NCBI RefSeq assembly: GCF_004522175.1
Contig: NZ_SDEB01000005.1
Span: forward strand, 124,001 to 188,000
Origin: Paracoccus ravus
GTDB lineage: Bacteria > Pseudomonadota > Alphaproteobacteria > Rhodobacterales > Rhodobacteraceae
DNA: 64,000 bases
Direction: 5' to 3'
Position numbers and translations under genes: made by a program. Positions 26,624-34,644 of this stretch are shown here, in pieces. The notes below the pieces were generated by a model, which saw only the letters and a program-made list of their open reading frames with translations, was not told where the DNA came from and searched no databases. Numbering within the stretch: position 1 is the stretch's first letter; each line of letters begins with the position of its first letter.

Positions 26624-26811
26624 GATGATTTCTCCAAGCGGTGCGGCAGGTACGCGAAAGCACCGCAGTCGGTTGATGTTTCCGATTGCTATGCCCGAGC
26701 GCATCACCGCCATCAGCGGCCCGCAAGGAAGACATCCGGGAAGCAGCGGCCATCAGCCAGAAGCGCAGGATGTATTCGGAACATAGCAGATTCAGAGGAT
26801 TGCGGCAAGAA

Positions 26812-27042
26812 TCAGGCCGAACCGGCGTGCCCTGTGGTTACGAGGTGCTTGCGGGCCAGATACGTGAGCGCGCGGGACAGGCCTTCTACGCCCTCGACCT
26901 CTACGTGAAGTTCGATAGCAGCGGTGAGCATTGCCGCCGCGAAGATTCGGACGTCGCCTTGGTCCTCGGCGAGATCCTCGACGCCATCGGCGACCAAGCG
27001 GCGAGCGCGCTCGACATCCGGGTGACGGGTCATGTCAGACAT
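26812..27042 (-). CDS. Small hypothetical protein (76 aa) of the element
   Basis: Unrecognised acidic protein (MSDMTRHPDVERARRLV; AAMLTAAIELHVEVEGVEGL). GGAGG lies nine bases before the ATG. It overlaps the previous gene's 3' end by 8 bp, upstream of the capsid gene. Confidence 0.6.
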   Translation of the reverse strand: MSDMTRHPDVERARRLVADGVEDLAEDQGDVRIFAAAMLTAAIELHVEVEGVEGLSRALTYLARKHLVTTGHAGSA

Positions 27043-27331
27043 TGGCGCGTCCTCCCTTCATGGCCTGCCGCATCGTGTAGCCATAGGCTGACATAGCCCT
27101 GCGCGTGACGTCCGCATGGGCGTTCCAAACGCGCATATGTTTTCCCCCGCCCTCTTGAGTGACCGGGGACGCGACAAATTGCCGCCCATCAGCCGCCACG
27201 ATCAGGCGACACCCCTTCATTGGACGCGCACGACCAATTAGGTCGAACGTAGCGAGCAATCTTTCTCCGCTGCTGCCCGGAAGCGCGAAGTGAACCTTCA
27301 GATTTCGGACGAAGTAGGTAGAAGCCGTCAC
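27035..27331 (-). CDS. Hypothetical protein (98 aa) of the element
   Basis: Start at GTG 27331 because GGAG lies a few bases upstream and the longer frame is His/Pro-rich low-quality sequence. Basic, beta-rich: TYFVRNLKVHFALPGSSGER and LIVAADGRQFVASPV. No domain identified. Confidence 0.55.
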   Translation of the reverse strand: MTASTYFVRNLKVHFALPGSSGERLLATFDLIGRARPMKGCRLIVAADGRQFVASPVTQEGGGKHMRVWNAHADVTRRAMSAYGYTMRQAMKGGRANV

Positions 27332-27430
27332 GGCAATCTCCTTTGCGTTTTTTCTGAATTGCGGATGCGTATGGGGGGTGGTGGGGCGCGGGTGGTCGGG
27401 CAATCGGCCCAGATTTGTCGATACCCCCGG

Positions 27431-27757
27431 TCATGCCCACGCCCTCGCGTCGAATGGATCGTCGATGGCGGCGTAGTCCTCGAACGCGACGATCACGGCA
27501 GCGGCGATGCTGGGCGGCAGGCGGGAATCCGGCACGAACTGACAAACTGACAGAACTGACGGAACCTCGTCGGCGACACTTTCTCCATCGCGCTTACTCG
27601 GATCTTCGGTCGAACTGACGGACTGACAGTACTGACGAAACCCACGGTATTCTTGCGCCGGTGGGTGCTCATTCGCGTTATGGTTGGGTTTTGTCAGTTC
27701 CGTCAGTTTGTCAGTATGAACGGGAAGGCCCTTAGCCGCGCGTAGCCATTTGCTCAT
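27431..27757 (-). CDS. Hypothetical ORF (108 aa) overlapping iteron-like repeats
   Basis: Begins MSKWLRAAKGLP inside the 3' end of the DUF3987 gene. Three clusters of ACTGAC repeats run through it, so its codons may serve the DNA element as much as a protein. The C-terminal part (IAAAVIVAFEDYAAIDDPFD) looks protein-like. Doubtful as a gene. Confidence 0.35.
   Translation of the reverse strand: MSKWLRAAKGLPVHTDKLTELTKPNHNANEHPPAQEYRGFRQYCQSVSSTEDPSKRDGESVADEVPSVLSVCQFVPDSRLPPSIAAAVIVAFEDYAAIDDPFDARAWA
27536..27716. repeat. Iteron-like ACTGAC repeat clusters (candidate origin)
   Basis: Three clusters, each with three ACTGAC units spaced 8 and then 9 bases start-to-start. Cluster 1 (units at 27538, 27546, 27555) and cluster 2 (27614, 27622, 27631) are on the plus strand; cluster 3 (about 27688-27716) has the same 8/9 spacing on the minus strand. 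They lie directly downstream of the replication genes of the element. Confidence 0.7.
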
Positions 27758-29267
27758 TCTTGCCCTCCATAACGGCAGGGTTGACCACGAAAAGACGCTT
27801 GGGGGCACCGCCCTTGGGGCCAGACGGCACCTCGACGGGCTGGATCAGGTCCGCAGTCTCAAGGACTTTGATCGCCGGATTGATTGCCTCCATGTCCTGC
27901 AGGTGCGCGCGCTGTTTGCGGCGCACATCCCGTGCAGTGAAGTGTTCCCAACCTTCCTCTTGGATCAGCGCGACAAGGGCGCGCGCAGACCGCTGGGCGG
28001 GGCTTCCCGAATGTTCGGCATAGGCACGGCGTGCCATCGGCAGCAGGTAGCTTTCAACCAGATGAGCCGCCCGACCGAAGTGATTAATCGACACTTCGAC
28101 CGGCTCCACGGCCTCTTGGCTGGCCCACTCCATCATGCCCAAAACAAGCGAGAGCCGGACGGCGACGCCAGGCAGCTTCCCGATGAAAGAAAGCAGCAAT
28201 CCTTCGGCATCAGCCTCCCATTCCCGCACCGCCTTGCGGAAGTGGTCCAGCAACTCGCGGGCATCCTCCGAGAAGGGCACGAACCACGGACGGATATGCC
28301 CACTTTCATCGGCAGGCATCTGCAGCGATAGCAGGCGCTGCAGGGCACCATCAAGAAAGGCGTCGTCTTGCTGAGCATCAGGGCGTTTGACCGGCGCGGG
28401 ATGCGGCCAAGCCGGCATCAGGCGAGCAAGAAGGCCATCGTCGTCGGTCTTGATTAGCAGCGAGCGCAGACGGTCGGGCTGGATGCCTCCGAGAACGCCG
28501 ATTGTCAGGCGATCGATATAGACCGGATCGCGACCCATACGCTCGACGGAATAAGAACGTCCGCCATAGGCTTCCAACCAAAAGGGCCGGTCAGATCCAC
28601 CACCGGAATAGCGACTCATGCCCTGCAACCAACCCGCCAATTCGTCGCGGGCAAGCAACGTGCCCCGCGGTTGACTCGACATAATGACGGCCAGCTTCTC
28701 GACCGTCGCATCAGCCAGAGCCAGCCGGGGCATCGCAGGTTCGTCGCCGGGGTTCGCGCTGGCAGGGCGTGCGGGCGGCTCGTCGCCCGCCTTGATCGCA
28801 GCCTTGACCGCCTCCTTCCATGCCGACTCGGCCAGCTTGGCGACCTCTGCCTTGGCGCGCCAGTCGTCGAGGTCGCCTTGCACTTTCTCGCGCATGGCCC
28901 GCTCCGCCTTTTTCAGGGGAACCAGCACCGCATCGAGTCCAGGGCTTTTACCTGCCGACGGATTGCCGATGATGACGAACCACGGCACTGGCGGTTCCGC
29001 CCATCCTGCCCAAGGCGATGCCCAACGCGTGTTGCCGACCAGCGAGCCGCAAACTGACAAAACTGCCGCAACCACATAGTCAGCCGGTGCGCCCTTGCAG
29101 TCTGCAGCGGAACTGATCCAGTCGGCCCATTGGGGCGAGAAAACTTCACCCAAGTGCAGCGTCGGCGGTTCGGGAAGATCGGAGCGAAGTAACCGCAGAT
29201 CTGCGTCGGGCCATTCGGGATTGAACGCGATTTCGTCTTTGTGGATTTTCTGCACGATCACGTTCAT
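27732..29267 (-). CDS. DUF3987 (YfjI-like) ATPase/helicase-like replication protein
   Basis: 511 residues. Walker A is IIGNPSAGKSPGL near residue 100, followed by a coiled, Ala/Lys-rich insert. DATVEKLAVIMSSQPRGTLL and LARDELAGWLQGM are typical of the DUF3987 family, in which the Asp-Glu follows the second beta strand. The C-terminal region carries a winged-helix-like segment. It overlaps the primase stop by 4 bp. In islands and phage it is thought to act with a primase in replication initiation. Confidence 0.86.
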   Translation of the reverse strand: MNVIVQKIHKDEIAFNPEWPDADLRLLRSDLPEPPTLHLGEVFSPQWADWISSAADCKGAPADYVVAAVLSVCGSLVGNTRWASPWAGWAEPPVPWFVIIGNPSAGKSPGLDAVLVPLKKAERAMREKVQGDLDDWRAKAEVAKLAESAWKEAVKAAIKAGDEPPARPASANPGDEPAMPRLALADATVEKLAVIMSSQPRGTLLARDELAGWLQGMSRYSGGGSDRPFWLEAYGGRSYSVERMGRDPVYIDRLTIGVLGGIQPDRLRSLLIKTDDDGLLARLMPAWPHPAPVKRPDAQQDDAFLDGALQRLLSLQMPADESGHIRPWFVPFSEDARELLDHFRKAVREWEADAEGLLLSFIGKLPGVAVRLSLVLGMMEWASQEAVEPVEVSINHFGRAAHLVESYLLPMARRAYAEHSGSPAQRSARALVALIQEEGWEHFTARDVRRKQRAHLQDMEAINPAIKVLETADLIQPVEVPSGPKGGAPKRLFVVNPAVMEGKNEQMATRG

Positions 29268-30151
29268 GCCGCGCCCCTTTTCGACTTGAGAACATCGGCC
29301 CAATCTTGGCCGTTCGGCGCGGGCAGCAGCGACACCTGCCACCCTTTCGCCTTGGCTTTCATGGCGAGCGCCTTGCCCGCGTGGGTGCCTGCGTCATCGC
29401 CATCGGTGGCGACCGTCAGCCGACCGGGAATTTCGGGCAGCAGCAGACCGGACATGCCCGACGTGCTGAGTGCCGCCCAGATCGTCGCCGGGCGCGCCAG
29501 CAGGCCAGAGGCGAGCGCCAGCCCGGTTTCTATGCCCTCGCATACAACCAGCGGCCCATCTGCCTTAGCGACCTCGACGTGACCGCCAGCGGTCGTGCCC
29601 AGCATCATCTTTTTCGGCTCGACCTGTGCCTTCGCCGAGCCGTGCGGGGTTAGGTAGGTGCGATGAACGGCGGGCAAACCCAATCCCTCGACCAGCGCCA
29701 CCATTGCGGGCAGGCGTTGTGCAGTCGGCCCATGCCAGCACGCGGAATGGAAGCGCAGGGTCACCGGCAGGGGGGCAGTGATGCCCCGGCACTCGCGAAG
29801 ATATACGTCGGCGGGCGTTCCGCTGATCAGCCCGGCCTCATTCCAGCAGCGCAGCGCCTGATCGGCCCGCTTCTGGGCTTCCCGACGTTCAACCTCGCGG
29901 ATCGCGGCCAACTCGGCCTGCGAAGGCGGGGAGAAGCTGCCCTTGCCTTCGACCAGCCCCAGACCGCGTAGGGCGACCATGATGTCCTCGAAGCGGCAGC
30001 CAGTATGGCAATGAAGCAGAAGGCGACCGTCGCGACCGTCGCTCACCGAAAGCGCTGGGGTCTTGGTGTTGGTGTGGGCGGGGCAGAAGCACAGCCCGCC
30101 ATCGCGACCGGGGCGACCGCGCAGGGCGGTGACAATCTCACGGGCGTTCAT
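29264..30151 (-). CDS. Toprim-domain DNA primase of the element
   Basis: 295 residues. The N-terminal zinc ribbon FCPAHTNTKTPALSV then LLHCHTGC resembles P4-type and phage primases. The toprim motifs are VVCEGIETGLALASG and TVATDGDDAGTHAGK. The start at 30151 follows from the 4-bp overlap with the next gene upstream. It probably primes replication of the excised element together with the DUF3987 protein. Confidence 0.88.
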   Translation of the reverse strand: MNAREIVTALRGRPGRDGGLCFCPAHTNTKTPALSVSDGRDGRLLLHCHTGCRFEDIMVALRGLGLVEGKGSFSPPSQAELAAIREVERREAQKRADQALRCWNEAGLISGTPADVYLRECRGITAPLPVTLRFHSACWHGPTAQRLPAMVALVEGLGLPAVHRTYLTPHGSAKAQVEPKKMMLGTTAGGHVEVAKADGPLVVCEGIETGLALASGLLARPATIWAALSTSGMSGLLLPEIPGRLTVATDGDDAGTHAGKALAMKAKAKGWQVSLLPAPNGQDWADVLKSKRGAA

Positions 30152-30414
30152 TCGCTCGCCTCCTCGCCGGTTTCCGAGAATTCGGCCAGCCATTCCAAGA
30201 AGGTCGCTATCTGATCCAGGTTGTCGCGCAATTTGGCCGCTTCGGGATGCGCGATCTGGACGTGCCAGAATGCACCATTTTTGGGATCGGGGTCTTCGTC
30301 GGCCCAGAGTGTGTGCAGATAGTCCAGGCGAGCGGAGTGGCCTGTCAGTGCTTTTGCTGCCTTCAGGCAATGCTCTGCCACGTCCATGGGAATTCGGAAC
30401 GTGTCGGCGGTCAT
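30148..30414 (-). CDS. Hypothetical protein (88 aa) of the element
   Basis: Unrecognised; MTADTFRIPMDVAEHCLKAA, with an aromatic middle (GAFWHVQIAHPEA) and an acidic tail. Overlaps both neighbours by 4 bp, so part of the alpA-primase operon. Confidence 0.62.
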   Translation of the reverse strand: MTADTFRIPMDVAEHCLKAAKALTGHSARLDYLHTLWADEDPDPKNGAFWHVQIAHPEAAKLRDNLDQIATFLEWLAEFSETGEEASE

Positions 30415-30644
30415 GCGCTGCCCTCCCCGTAGATCAGTCCCGCAATCATCGCAGCTTGCTCGGCGTTCAGGCTGTGGCGGTTAACGAGGTGCAGCACGCG
30501 CAGGGCAGCGATGCCGACCGGCGTGAAGGGGGCGGTTGCGGCATCGTCTTGCACGGGGTAGAGTCGATGCGAGAAGCCAGCCGCTTCGATATTTGCCCCG
30601 TTCGCCGTGCCATCGGCGGCGGGGCGTTCCATTTTCAAGTTCAT
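30411..30644 (-). CDS. Hypothetical protein (77 aa) of the element
   Basis: Unrecognised; MNLKMERPAADGTANGANIE, C-terminal helix EQAAMIAGLIYGEG. Follows alpA by 12 bp and overlaps the next gene by 4 bp. Confidence 0.6.
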   Translation of the reverse strand: MNLKMERPAADGTANGANIEAAGFSHRLYPVQDDAATAPFTPVGIAALRVLHLVNRHSLNAEQAAMIAGLIYGEGSA

Positions 30645-30656
30645 GCTGTGATCCTC

Positions 30657-30830
30657 TCAGGCCGCGCGACGTGCAGCTTCCCAGACGTCCAATTCGGACG
30701 CCTTCCAGCGGGTGCAGCCGGGCGAAAGGGAAATGGGCTTCGGGAAGGTCGGGTCAGCTTTGACCCAGCGCCAAACGGTCGGACGGGTCACGCCATACCG
30801 CTCGGCAACCTGCTTATCTGATACAAACAT
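30657..30830 (-). CDS. AlpA-family excisionase/regulator
   Basis: 57-residue MerR-like helix-turn-helix protein: MFVSDKQVAERYGVTRPT, then VWRWVKADPTFPKPISL and TRWKASELDVW, the classic AlpA pattern. AlpA proteins activate integrase expression or act as excisionases in P4-like elements. First gene of the replication operon. Confidence 0.9.
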   Translation of the reverse strand: MFVSDKQVAERYGVTRPTVWRWVKADPTFPKPISLSPGCTRWKASELDVWEAARRAA

Positions 30831-30909
30831 CCTGCATCCTCTTGTTTCGGGATGCCTCTCAATTTGACCAGATTTTTCAGCTACGCACGACTATTGCGGT
30901 TCGAGCAAT

Positions 30910-31374
30910 TCAGCCTTTACCCGGACTGAACGGTTCCGCATCAGGATGACCAAGTTCACGAAGGCGCATCTCCATGTGCCGCTCGCTATCCTCGAACTCA
31001 GGATTTTCCTTTAGCCACTCACGGTGCTTCTGTAGCGCCGCGAAACAAACGGTACGGCCCACGCCAAACACGGACTGTGCGTGCGTTACGACCGCCTCGA
31101 CCGGCTCTTTCCAAACATCGATGTGCCTCCAGAGGAAGTGCTCTAGGTCGGTATTTCGCGACCCACGTTTCGGTGCGCCCTTCTTGGACCGCTTGACCAC
31201 GAACTTGATGCCGAATGGCGTCTTGCAGTCGGGATCAATGTGATCAGCCAGCAGCTTTATGAATGCCGGGTCATCGCATCCGCTTCTGATAAGCGCCGCA
31301 ATGTCGCGCATGGCGTCGTCGCTCTCAAGGAATCGCAAGTCGCAAAAAGACGCCCAGGGCATACCCTCACGCAT
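30910..31374 (-). CDS. Hypothetical protein (154 aa) coupled to the integrase
   Basis: Unrecognised. A basic middle (FVVKRSKKGAPKRGSRNT) and helical C terminus (CFAALQKHREWLKENPEF) suggest nucleic-acid contact, but no domain is identified. Its start lies inside the 3' end of the integrase gene, so both are expressed together. A GTG one codon earlier is also possible. Confidence 0.62.
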   Translation of the reverse strand: MREGMPWASFCDLRFLESDDAMRDIAALIRSGCDDPAFIKLLADHIDPDCKTPFGIKFVVKRSKKGAPKRGSRNTDLEHFLWRHIDVWKEPVEAVVTHAQSVFGVGRTVCFAALQKHREWLKENPEFEDSERHMEMRLRELGHPDAEPFSPGKG

Positions 31375-32635
31375 CACACACCCCCAAGTACGCGGCCCAA
31401 TCGGCCATCATCTGCCTGCGCTTTTCCATCATGTCGCCCCGACGATAGGCCCGCTCGACTGCGGAACCGACCGTATGCGCCAGCGCGATTTCGGCCATGT
31501 CGCGGTGATAGTCCGTGCGCTCGGCTGCCCAATCGCGAAACGTCGAGCGCAGGCCGTGCGGGACGGCAGGACGGCTCGAACGTGAGTCCAGCCAGCCCTT
31601 ACGACCGGCCCTCACCTCATGTGCGTGCATTCGGCGCATGACGGCGCTGATCGTCATATCCGAAAGCTGACCGTTTCGCGGCGCGGCGAAGATGTAGGGA
31701 CTGCCTGCCTGACGCGGCAAAGCTTCGATGATCGCCAGCGCTTGCTCGGTTAGGGGGACGCGGTGCTCCTTTTCCGCCTTCATCCGTTCGGCACTGATCG
31801 TCCAGACCTTCGATTTCATATCGATCTCGTCCCAGGTCGCGCCGCGAACCTCTCCTGACCGGCTCGCGCAGAGCGTAAGGAACTCGAGCGCCCTCGCCGA
31901 AATACCTTCGCGCCGACGCAATGCCGCGAACCAACCAGCCGCATCATCGAGGGCTATAGCTGGCCAGTTCCCCTTGTCGGCGATCTTTCCGGGTTTGGGC
32001 AGCAGCGCATCGAGGTTGCCACGCCAACGGGCCGGGTTATCCCCTGATCGGTGGCCCGCGACTGTCGCCCAAGAGATAATCGCCTCGATCCTGGCGCGCA
32101 CGCGGGACGCGGTATCGGTCTTCTCGTGCCAGATCGGTTCGAGGGTGCGAAGCATGTCCTGTACTGTCAGATCGCCCACGAGCATGTCGCCCAGATGGGG
32201 AACGGCATATCGGTCGATGCTGGACCGCCAGCGAATGCGATCCTTGTCCGTGCCTAGTTCGACCAGCTTCGCATCCGCGTATTTCTCGAAGGCATCCTTG
32301 AACGTCATGCCCCGCCTCTGAGCGGCTGCCAGAGCGGCCCTAGCGGCCTTCCGTTCCTCGATTGGGTCGATGCCCCGCCAGACCTGATCCTTGGCCTCAC
32401 GCGCCCTCTCACGAGCCTGACCAACGCCCACGTCGGGATAACTGCCCAGACCCAAATCGCGACGCTTGCCACCGATAGTCGTTCGCAAGATCCAGCTACG
32501 CGCCCCGGTCGGCGTGATTTGCAGGTAAAGGCCTGTCACGCCCCCGACCGCGAACATGGCGTTGCTGCGGCCTTCGCCAGGATGCGAGAGCCGCTTAACT
32601 TCGATGGGGGCGAGTTCGGGAACCATCTTCGGCAT
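31367..32635 (-). CDS. P4-type tyrosine integrase
   Basis: 422 residues: N-terminal DUF4102 arm-binding domain (GLYLQITPTGARSWILR; LGLGSYPDVGVGQARE), a core-binding domain, and a catalytic domain with the Arg in CASRSGEVRG, the HxxR box in HGLRSTFRDWAAE, the His in ALAHTVGSAVE and the Tyr in AYRRGD. The start at 32635 matches the family N terminus. It lies 144 bp inside attR and recombines the tRNA-Cys site. Confidence 0.95.
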   Translation of the reverse strand: MPKMVPELAPIEVKRLSHPGEGRSNAMFAVGGVTGLYLQITPTGARSWILRTTIGGKRRDLGLGSYPDVGVGQARERAREAKDQVWRGIDPIEERKAARAALAAAQRRGMTFKDAFEKYADAKLVELGTDKDRIRWRSSIDRYAVPHLGDMLVGDLTVQDMLRTLEPIWHEKTDTASRVRARIEAIISWATVAGHRSGDNPARWRGNLDALLPKPGKIADKGNWPAIALDDAAGWFAALRRREGISARALEFLTLCASRSGEVRGATWDEIDMKSKVWTISAERMKAEKEHRVPLTEQALAIIEALPRQAGSPYIFAAPRNGQLSDMTISAVMRRMHAHEVRAGRKGWLDSRSSRPAVPHGLRSTFRDWAAERTDYHRDMAEIALAHTVGSAVERAYRRGDMMEKRRQMMADWAAYLGVCDA

Positions 32636-32779
32636 TTTGCACTCACGTCCTACCCATCGAAAACTGTAGTGGATGGGTGATATTGGGTGCAACAGAATGT
32701 TACGAGCAACCAGCCTAAGTCGCTGATTATCCAGAGAAGATATTACAGATTGCGTCGCACTGTTTCGCGACAATGGTGG

Positions 32780-32796
32780 CGGTACCCGCCTCCAAA
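32780..32796 (+). repeat. attR core (17-bp direct repeat)
   Basis: Identical to 22662-22678, marking the right end of the integrated element. The flanking bases differ on both sides, as expected for hybrid attachment sites. Confidence 0.92.
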
Positions 32797-32800
32797 ATTT

Positions 32801-33121
32801 TCAAGCACTTATCCATGATGGTGCCTGCCGGGGTAACACTCGGGGTATCAGACTGCTGTTCTGATCTCGTTCTGTTGACTGGGGCTTATCCCTTGCTTGA
32901 TGTGCCCGCATGATCTGACGAGCCTCGCCCGCATATTTCGCAATCATCTCTTGGGTGGCATGCCCGGAATAGGCGGCGATTCGATCGTCGTCCCCGCGAT
33001 AGCGAAGTGCTCGCAAGTCATAAGCTTCCAGGCCGAGGCGCTTGCGCTCCTTAAGCATCAGATCGGCCATGTAGCGATAGCTGATTGGGTTGCTGCCTCG
33101 CTTGATTGGGATCGCCCCGAT
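32801..33121 (-). pseudogene. Remnant of a second tyrosine integrase
   Basis: Encodes only a C-terminal integrase piece: RGSNPISYRYMADLMLKERK, then LRALRYRGDDDRIAAYSGHA and TQEMIAKYAGEARQIMRAH. An in-frame stop lies near 33119, and the R and H boxes are joined with an apparent internal deletion after LRYRG. It lies just outside attR, a scar of an earlier element at the same tRNA. Confidence 0.72.
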
Positions 33122-33614
33122 TTACTCGCGCATGCGAGCAGGTTCTCTTGAGCACCTGAACCCGAAATATCACACTGTGGCCGATGTTCACCTGTCTGCG
33201 ACAGCGTCAAAACGAATGGGCGGAAGCCCGGCAACAGCGACAGCGCGCGTGGGAACTATGCGACCGAGATGCCCCGCGACAACGAGTCGAGATGACATTC
33301 GGAGCAGGCCGCCCCCTTCAAGGATCCCGCTAGCGCGTCTCGGGGCCTCCGCCGGCTGCGGGTCGAACTATCTCACACCACCCTCACGGCGACCCGCAAT
33401 GATGATCCGCCAGAGTGGTTTTCCGGTGTCGATCAATTAGGGCCCGGCACCGCCGCGGATTGAAAATGTCCGCGGCGCAAATGCCCGAGCGTGTCATTCA
33501 GACGCAAAAGCGGATAGGTCGAAACGCCCGCGACGATGTGTCGGCGAATATCGCTCTCCTCAGTGGCGGCCATCGATCCTGGTCCCCGCAGCGATGGCGC
33601 AGGGACCAGCCAGT
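33122..33614. other. Gene-poor stretch between the element scar and the sigma-factor module
   Basis: About 490 bp without a supported gene. A 49-codon frame at 33184-33333 (+) has a charged composition (QNEWAEARQQRQRAWELC) and could be a fragment of a mobile-element protein; it has no clear ribosome site. 33452-33459 and 33469-33476 form an 8-bp perfect hairpin. Confidence 0.4.
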
Positions 33615-33917
33615 TCAGTTCGACTTCTTCATCTCTCCGTCTGGTTCCATCGCATCGGATTTCATCTTGTCCGCGGCCATGTCGCCCTTGGCCATGTCGC
33701 CCTTGGCCATGTCACCCTTGGCCAGGTCACCCTTGGCCATGCCATCCGCATCCTTGCAATCGGCCGCCATTTGGCCGTCAGTCATGCAGTCCTGCTTGTC
33801 CATGCTGTCGGTCTTCATCTGGTCCGCGGGCATCGTCGCCGGGGCCGCGTCCTGGGCATGGGCCATGCCCAGCGAGGCAATGATCAGCGAAGCAAATGCA
33901 GTGGTTCTGGCAAGCAT
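33615..33917 (-). CDS. Exported Met-rich MxKDx/pentapeptide-repeat protein
   Basis: 100 residues: Sec signal (MLARTTAFASLIIASLG) followed by a mature part rich in Met, Asp and Lys with tandem AKGDM repeats. At DNA level a 15-bp unit is repeated about four times (33681-33740). The second of two tandem ATGs gives better spacing from AGGAG. Family members occur with stress sigma factors; the many methionines next to exported MsrA/MsrB suggest a sacrificial or sensing oxidant target, which is inference. Confidence 0.83.
   Translation of the reverse strand: MLARTTAFASLIIASLGMAHAQDAAPATMPADQMKTDSMDKQDCMTDGQMAADCKDADGMAKGDLAKGDMAKGDMAKGDMAADKMKSDAMEPDGEMKKSN
33681..33740 (-). repeat. 15-bp tandem repeat encoding AKGDM units
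   Basis: Four near-identical 15-bp copies (GTCGCCCTTGGCCAT on the plus strand, with G/A and T/G variants). A likely site of repeat-number variation. Confidence 0.85.
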
Positions 33918-33973
33918 CATGATCTCCTTTGATGAGCCGTTGCGGGTCCGTTCCCGCAACTTGCACCCGGTTC

Positions 33974-33999
33974 TTCGCGGCGGAGCGGTAAGCTGTTAC
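33974..33999 (-). promoter_or_regulatory. SigF-type ECF promoter of the MxKDx gene
   Basis: On the minus strand GTAACA (33999-33994), 16 bases, CGAA (33977-33974). Same layout as the two promoters at 34052 and 35312; one base differs in the -35 element. Predicts a leader of about 50 bases. Confidence 0.72.
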
Positions 34000-34051
34000 A
34001 GGGGTTCACGCCGATGTGAAAACGTCCGATGCGCGCCTTGCTGTGGCGGAT

Positions 34052-34077
34052 GTAACCTTTTCCCCAGACGGGCCGAA
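34052..34077 (+). promoter_or_regulatory. SigF-type ECF promoter of the sigma factor gene (autoregulation)
   Basis: GTAACC (34052-34057), 16 bases, CGAA (34074-34077). The -10 ends only nine bases before the GTG at 34087, so transcripts would be leaderless or nearly so. Confidence 0.75.
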
Positions 34078-34086
34078 GAAACCGGG

Positions 34087-34644
34087 GTGAGATTGCACAG
34101 ACCGACCGAAGCTGAACTGCATGCGCTTATGGTGGCCTCGCTTGCCGGCGATGCGGCTGCCTATAGATGCCTGCTCGAATCCCTGACCCGGATCCTGCAG
34201 GGCTATTTCCGCATAAGGCTCTTTGAGGATCTCGCGACCCATGCCGACGATCTGGTGCAGGAAACCCTGCTGGCGCTGCATCTGCGCCGCATGACCTTCG
34301 ATCCGGCCTTTCCGCTGATGGCATGGGTGCAGGCCATCGCCCGCCACAAGCTGATCGATTTCCTGCGCCGGTCGCGTCGGCAAGGGAAGATCCCCTTGGA
34401 CGACCAGATCGACGTCCTGGCCGACCCCGTCGACAGCGTGGCAGCGGTCGAACACCGGCACGATCTCGATACCTTGCTTTCGCATTTGCCTGCCCGCAGC
34501 CGCGATGTCATCGGCAAGGTCAAGATCGAGGGCAAATCCGTGGCCGAGACCGCGAACGAGACCAATCTGTCGGTCGCATCGGTCAAGGTGATCATTCATC
34601 GCGGCATTGCCGCATTGCGCAACCAGTTCGGAGGCAAGACATGA
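34087..34644 (+). CDS. sigF: ECF sigma factor (SigF-like)
   Basis: 185 residues. Sigma region 2 includes DDLVQETLLALHLRR and PLMAWVQAIARHKLIDFLRR; region 4 includes LPARSRDVIGKVKIEG, then VAETANETNLSVASVKVIIH. It overlaps the NrsF-type anti-sigma gene by 4 bp. In Caulobacter the SigF/NrsF pair responds to metal and oxidative stress and uses GTAACC-N16-CGAA promoters, which are found here. Start GTG 34087 is tentative; TTG 34093 and ATG 34129 are alternatives. Confidence 0.88.
   Translation: MRLHRPTEAELHALMVASLAGDAAAYRCLLESLTRILQGYFRIRLFEDLATHADDLVQETLLALHLRRMTFDPAFPLMAWVQAIARHKLIDFLRRSRRQGKIPLDDQIDVLADPVDSVAAVEHRHDLDTLLSHLPARSRDVIGKVKIEGKSVAETANETNLSVASVKVIIHRGIAALRNQFGGKT

Larger units (their letters stand above)
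22662..32796. mobile_element. Integrated satellite-like element in tRNA-Cys
   Basis: A 10.1-kb unit between perfect 17-bp direct repeats, with an integrase next to the right repeat. From right to left: integrase, a 155-aa protein, AlpA, two small proteins, toprim primase, DUF3987 ATPase, an iteron region, two or three small proteins and an HK97 major capsid protein, all leftward. The left third has a rightward RHH regulator and Panacea/membrane-protein pair plus four leftward small genes. The int-alpA-primase order is that of P4-like satellites and PICIs. No terminase, portal, protease or tail gene is recognisable. Confidence 0.9.

Noticed and set aside
32801..33070. Reading the integrase fragment as a live small gene.
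   Set aside because: It lacks the N-terminal domains, has an apparent deletion after LRYRG and an in-frame stop upstream; it is better explained as a remnant.
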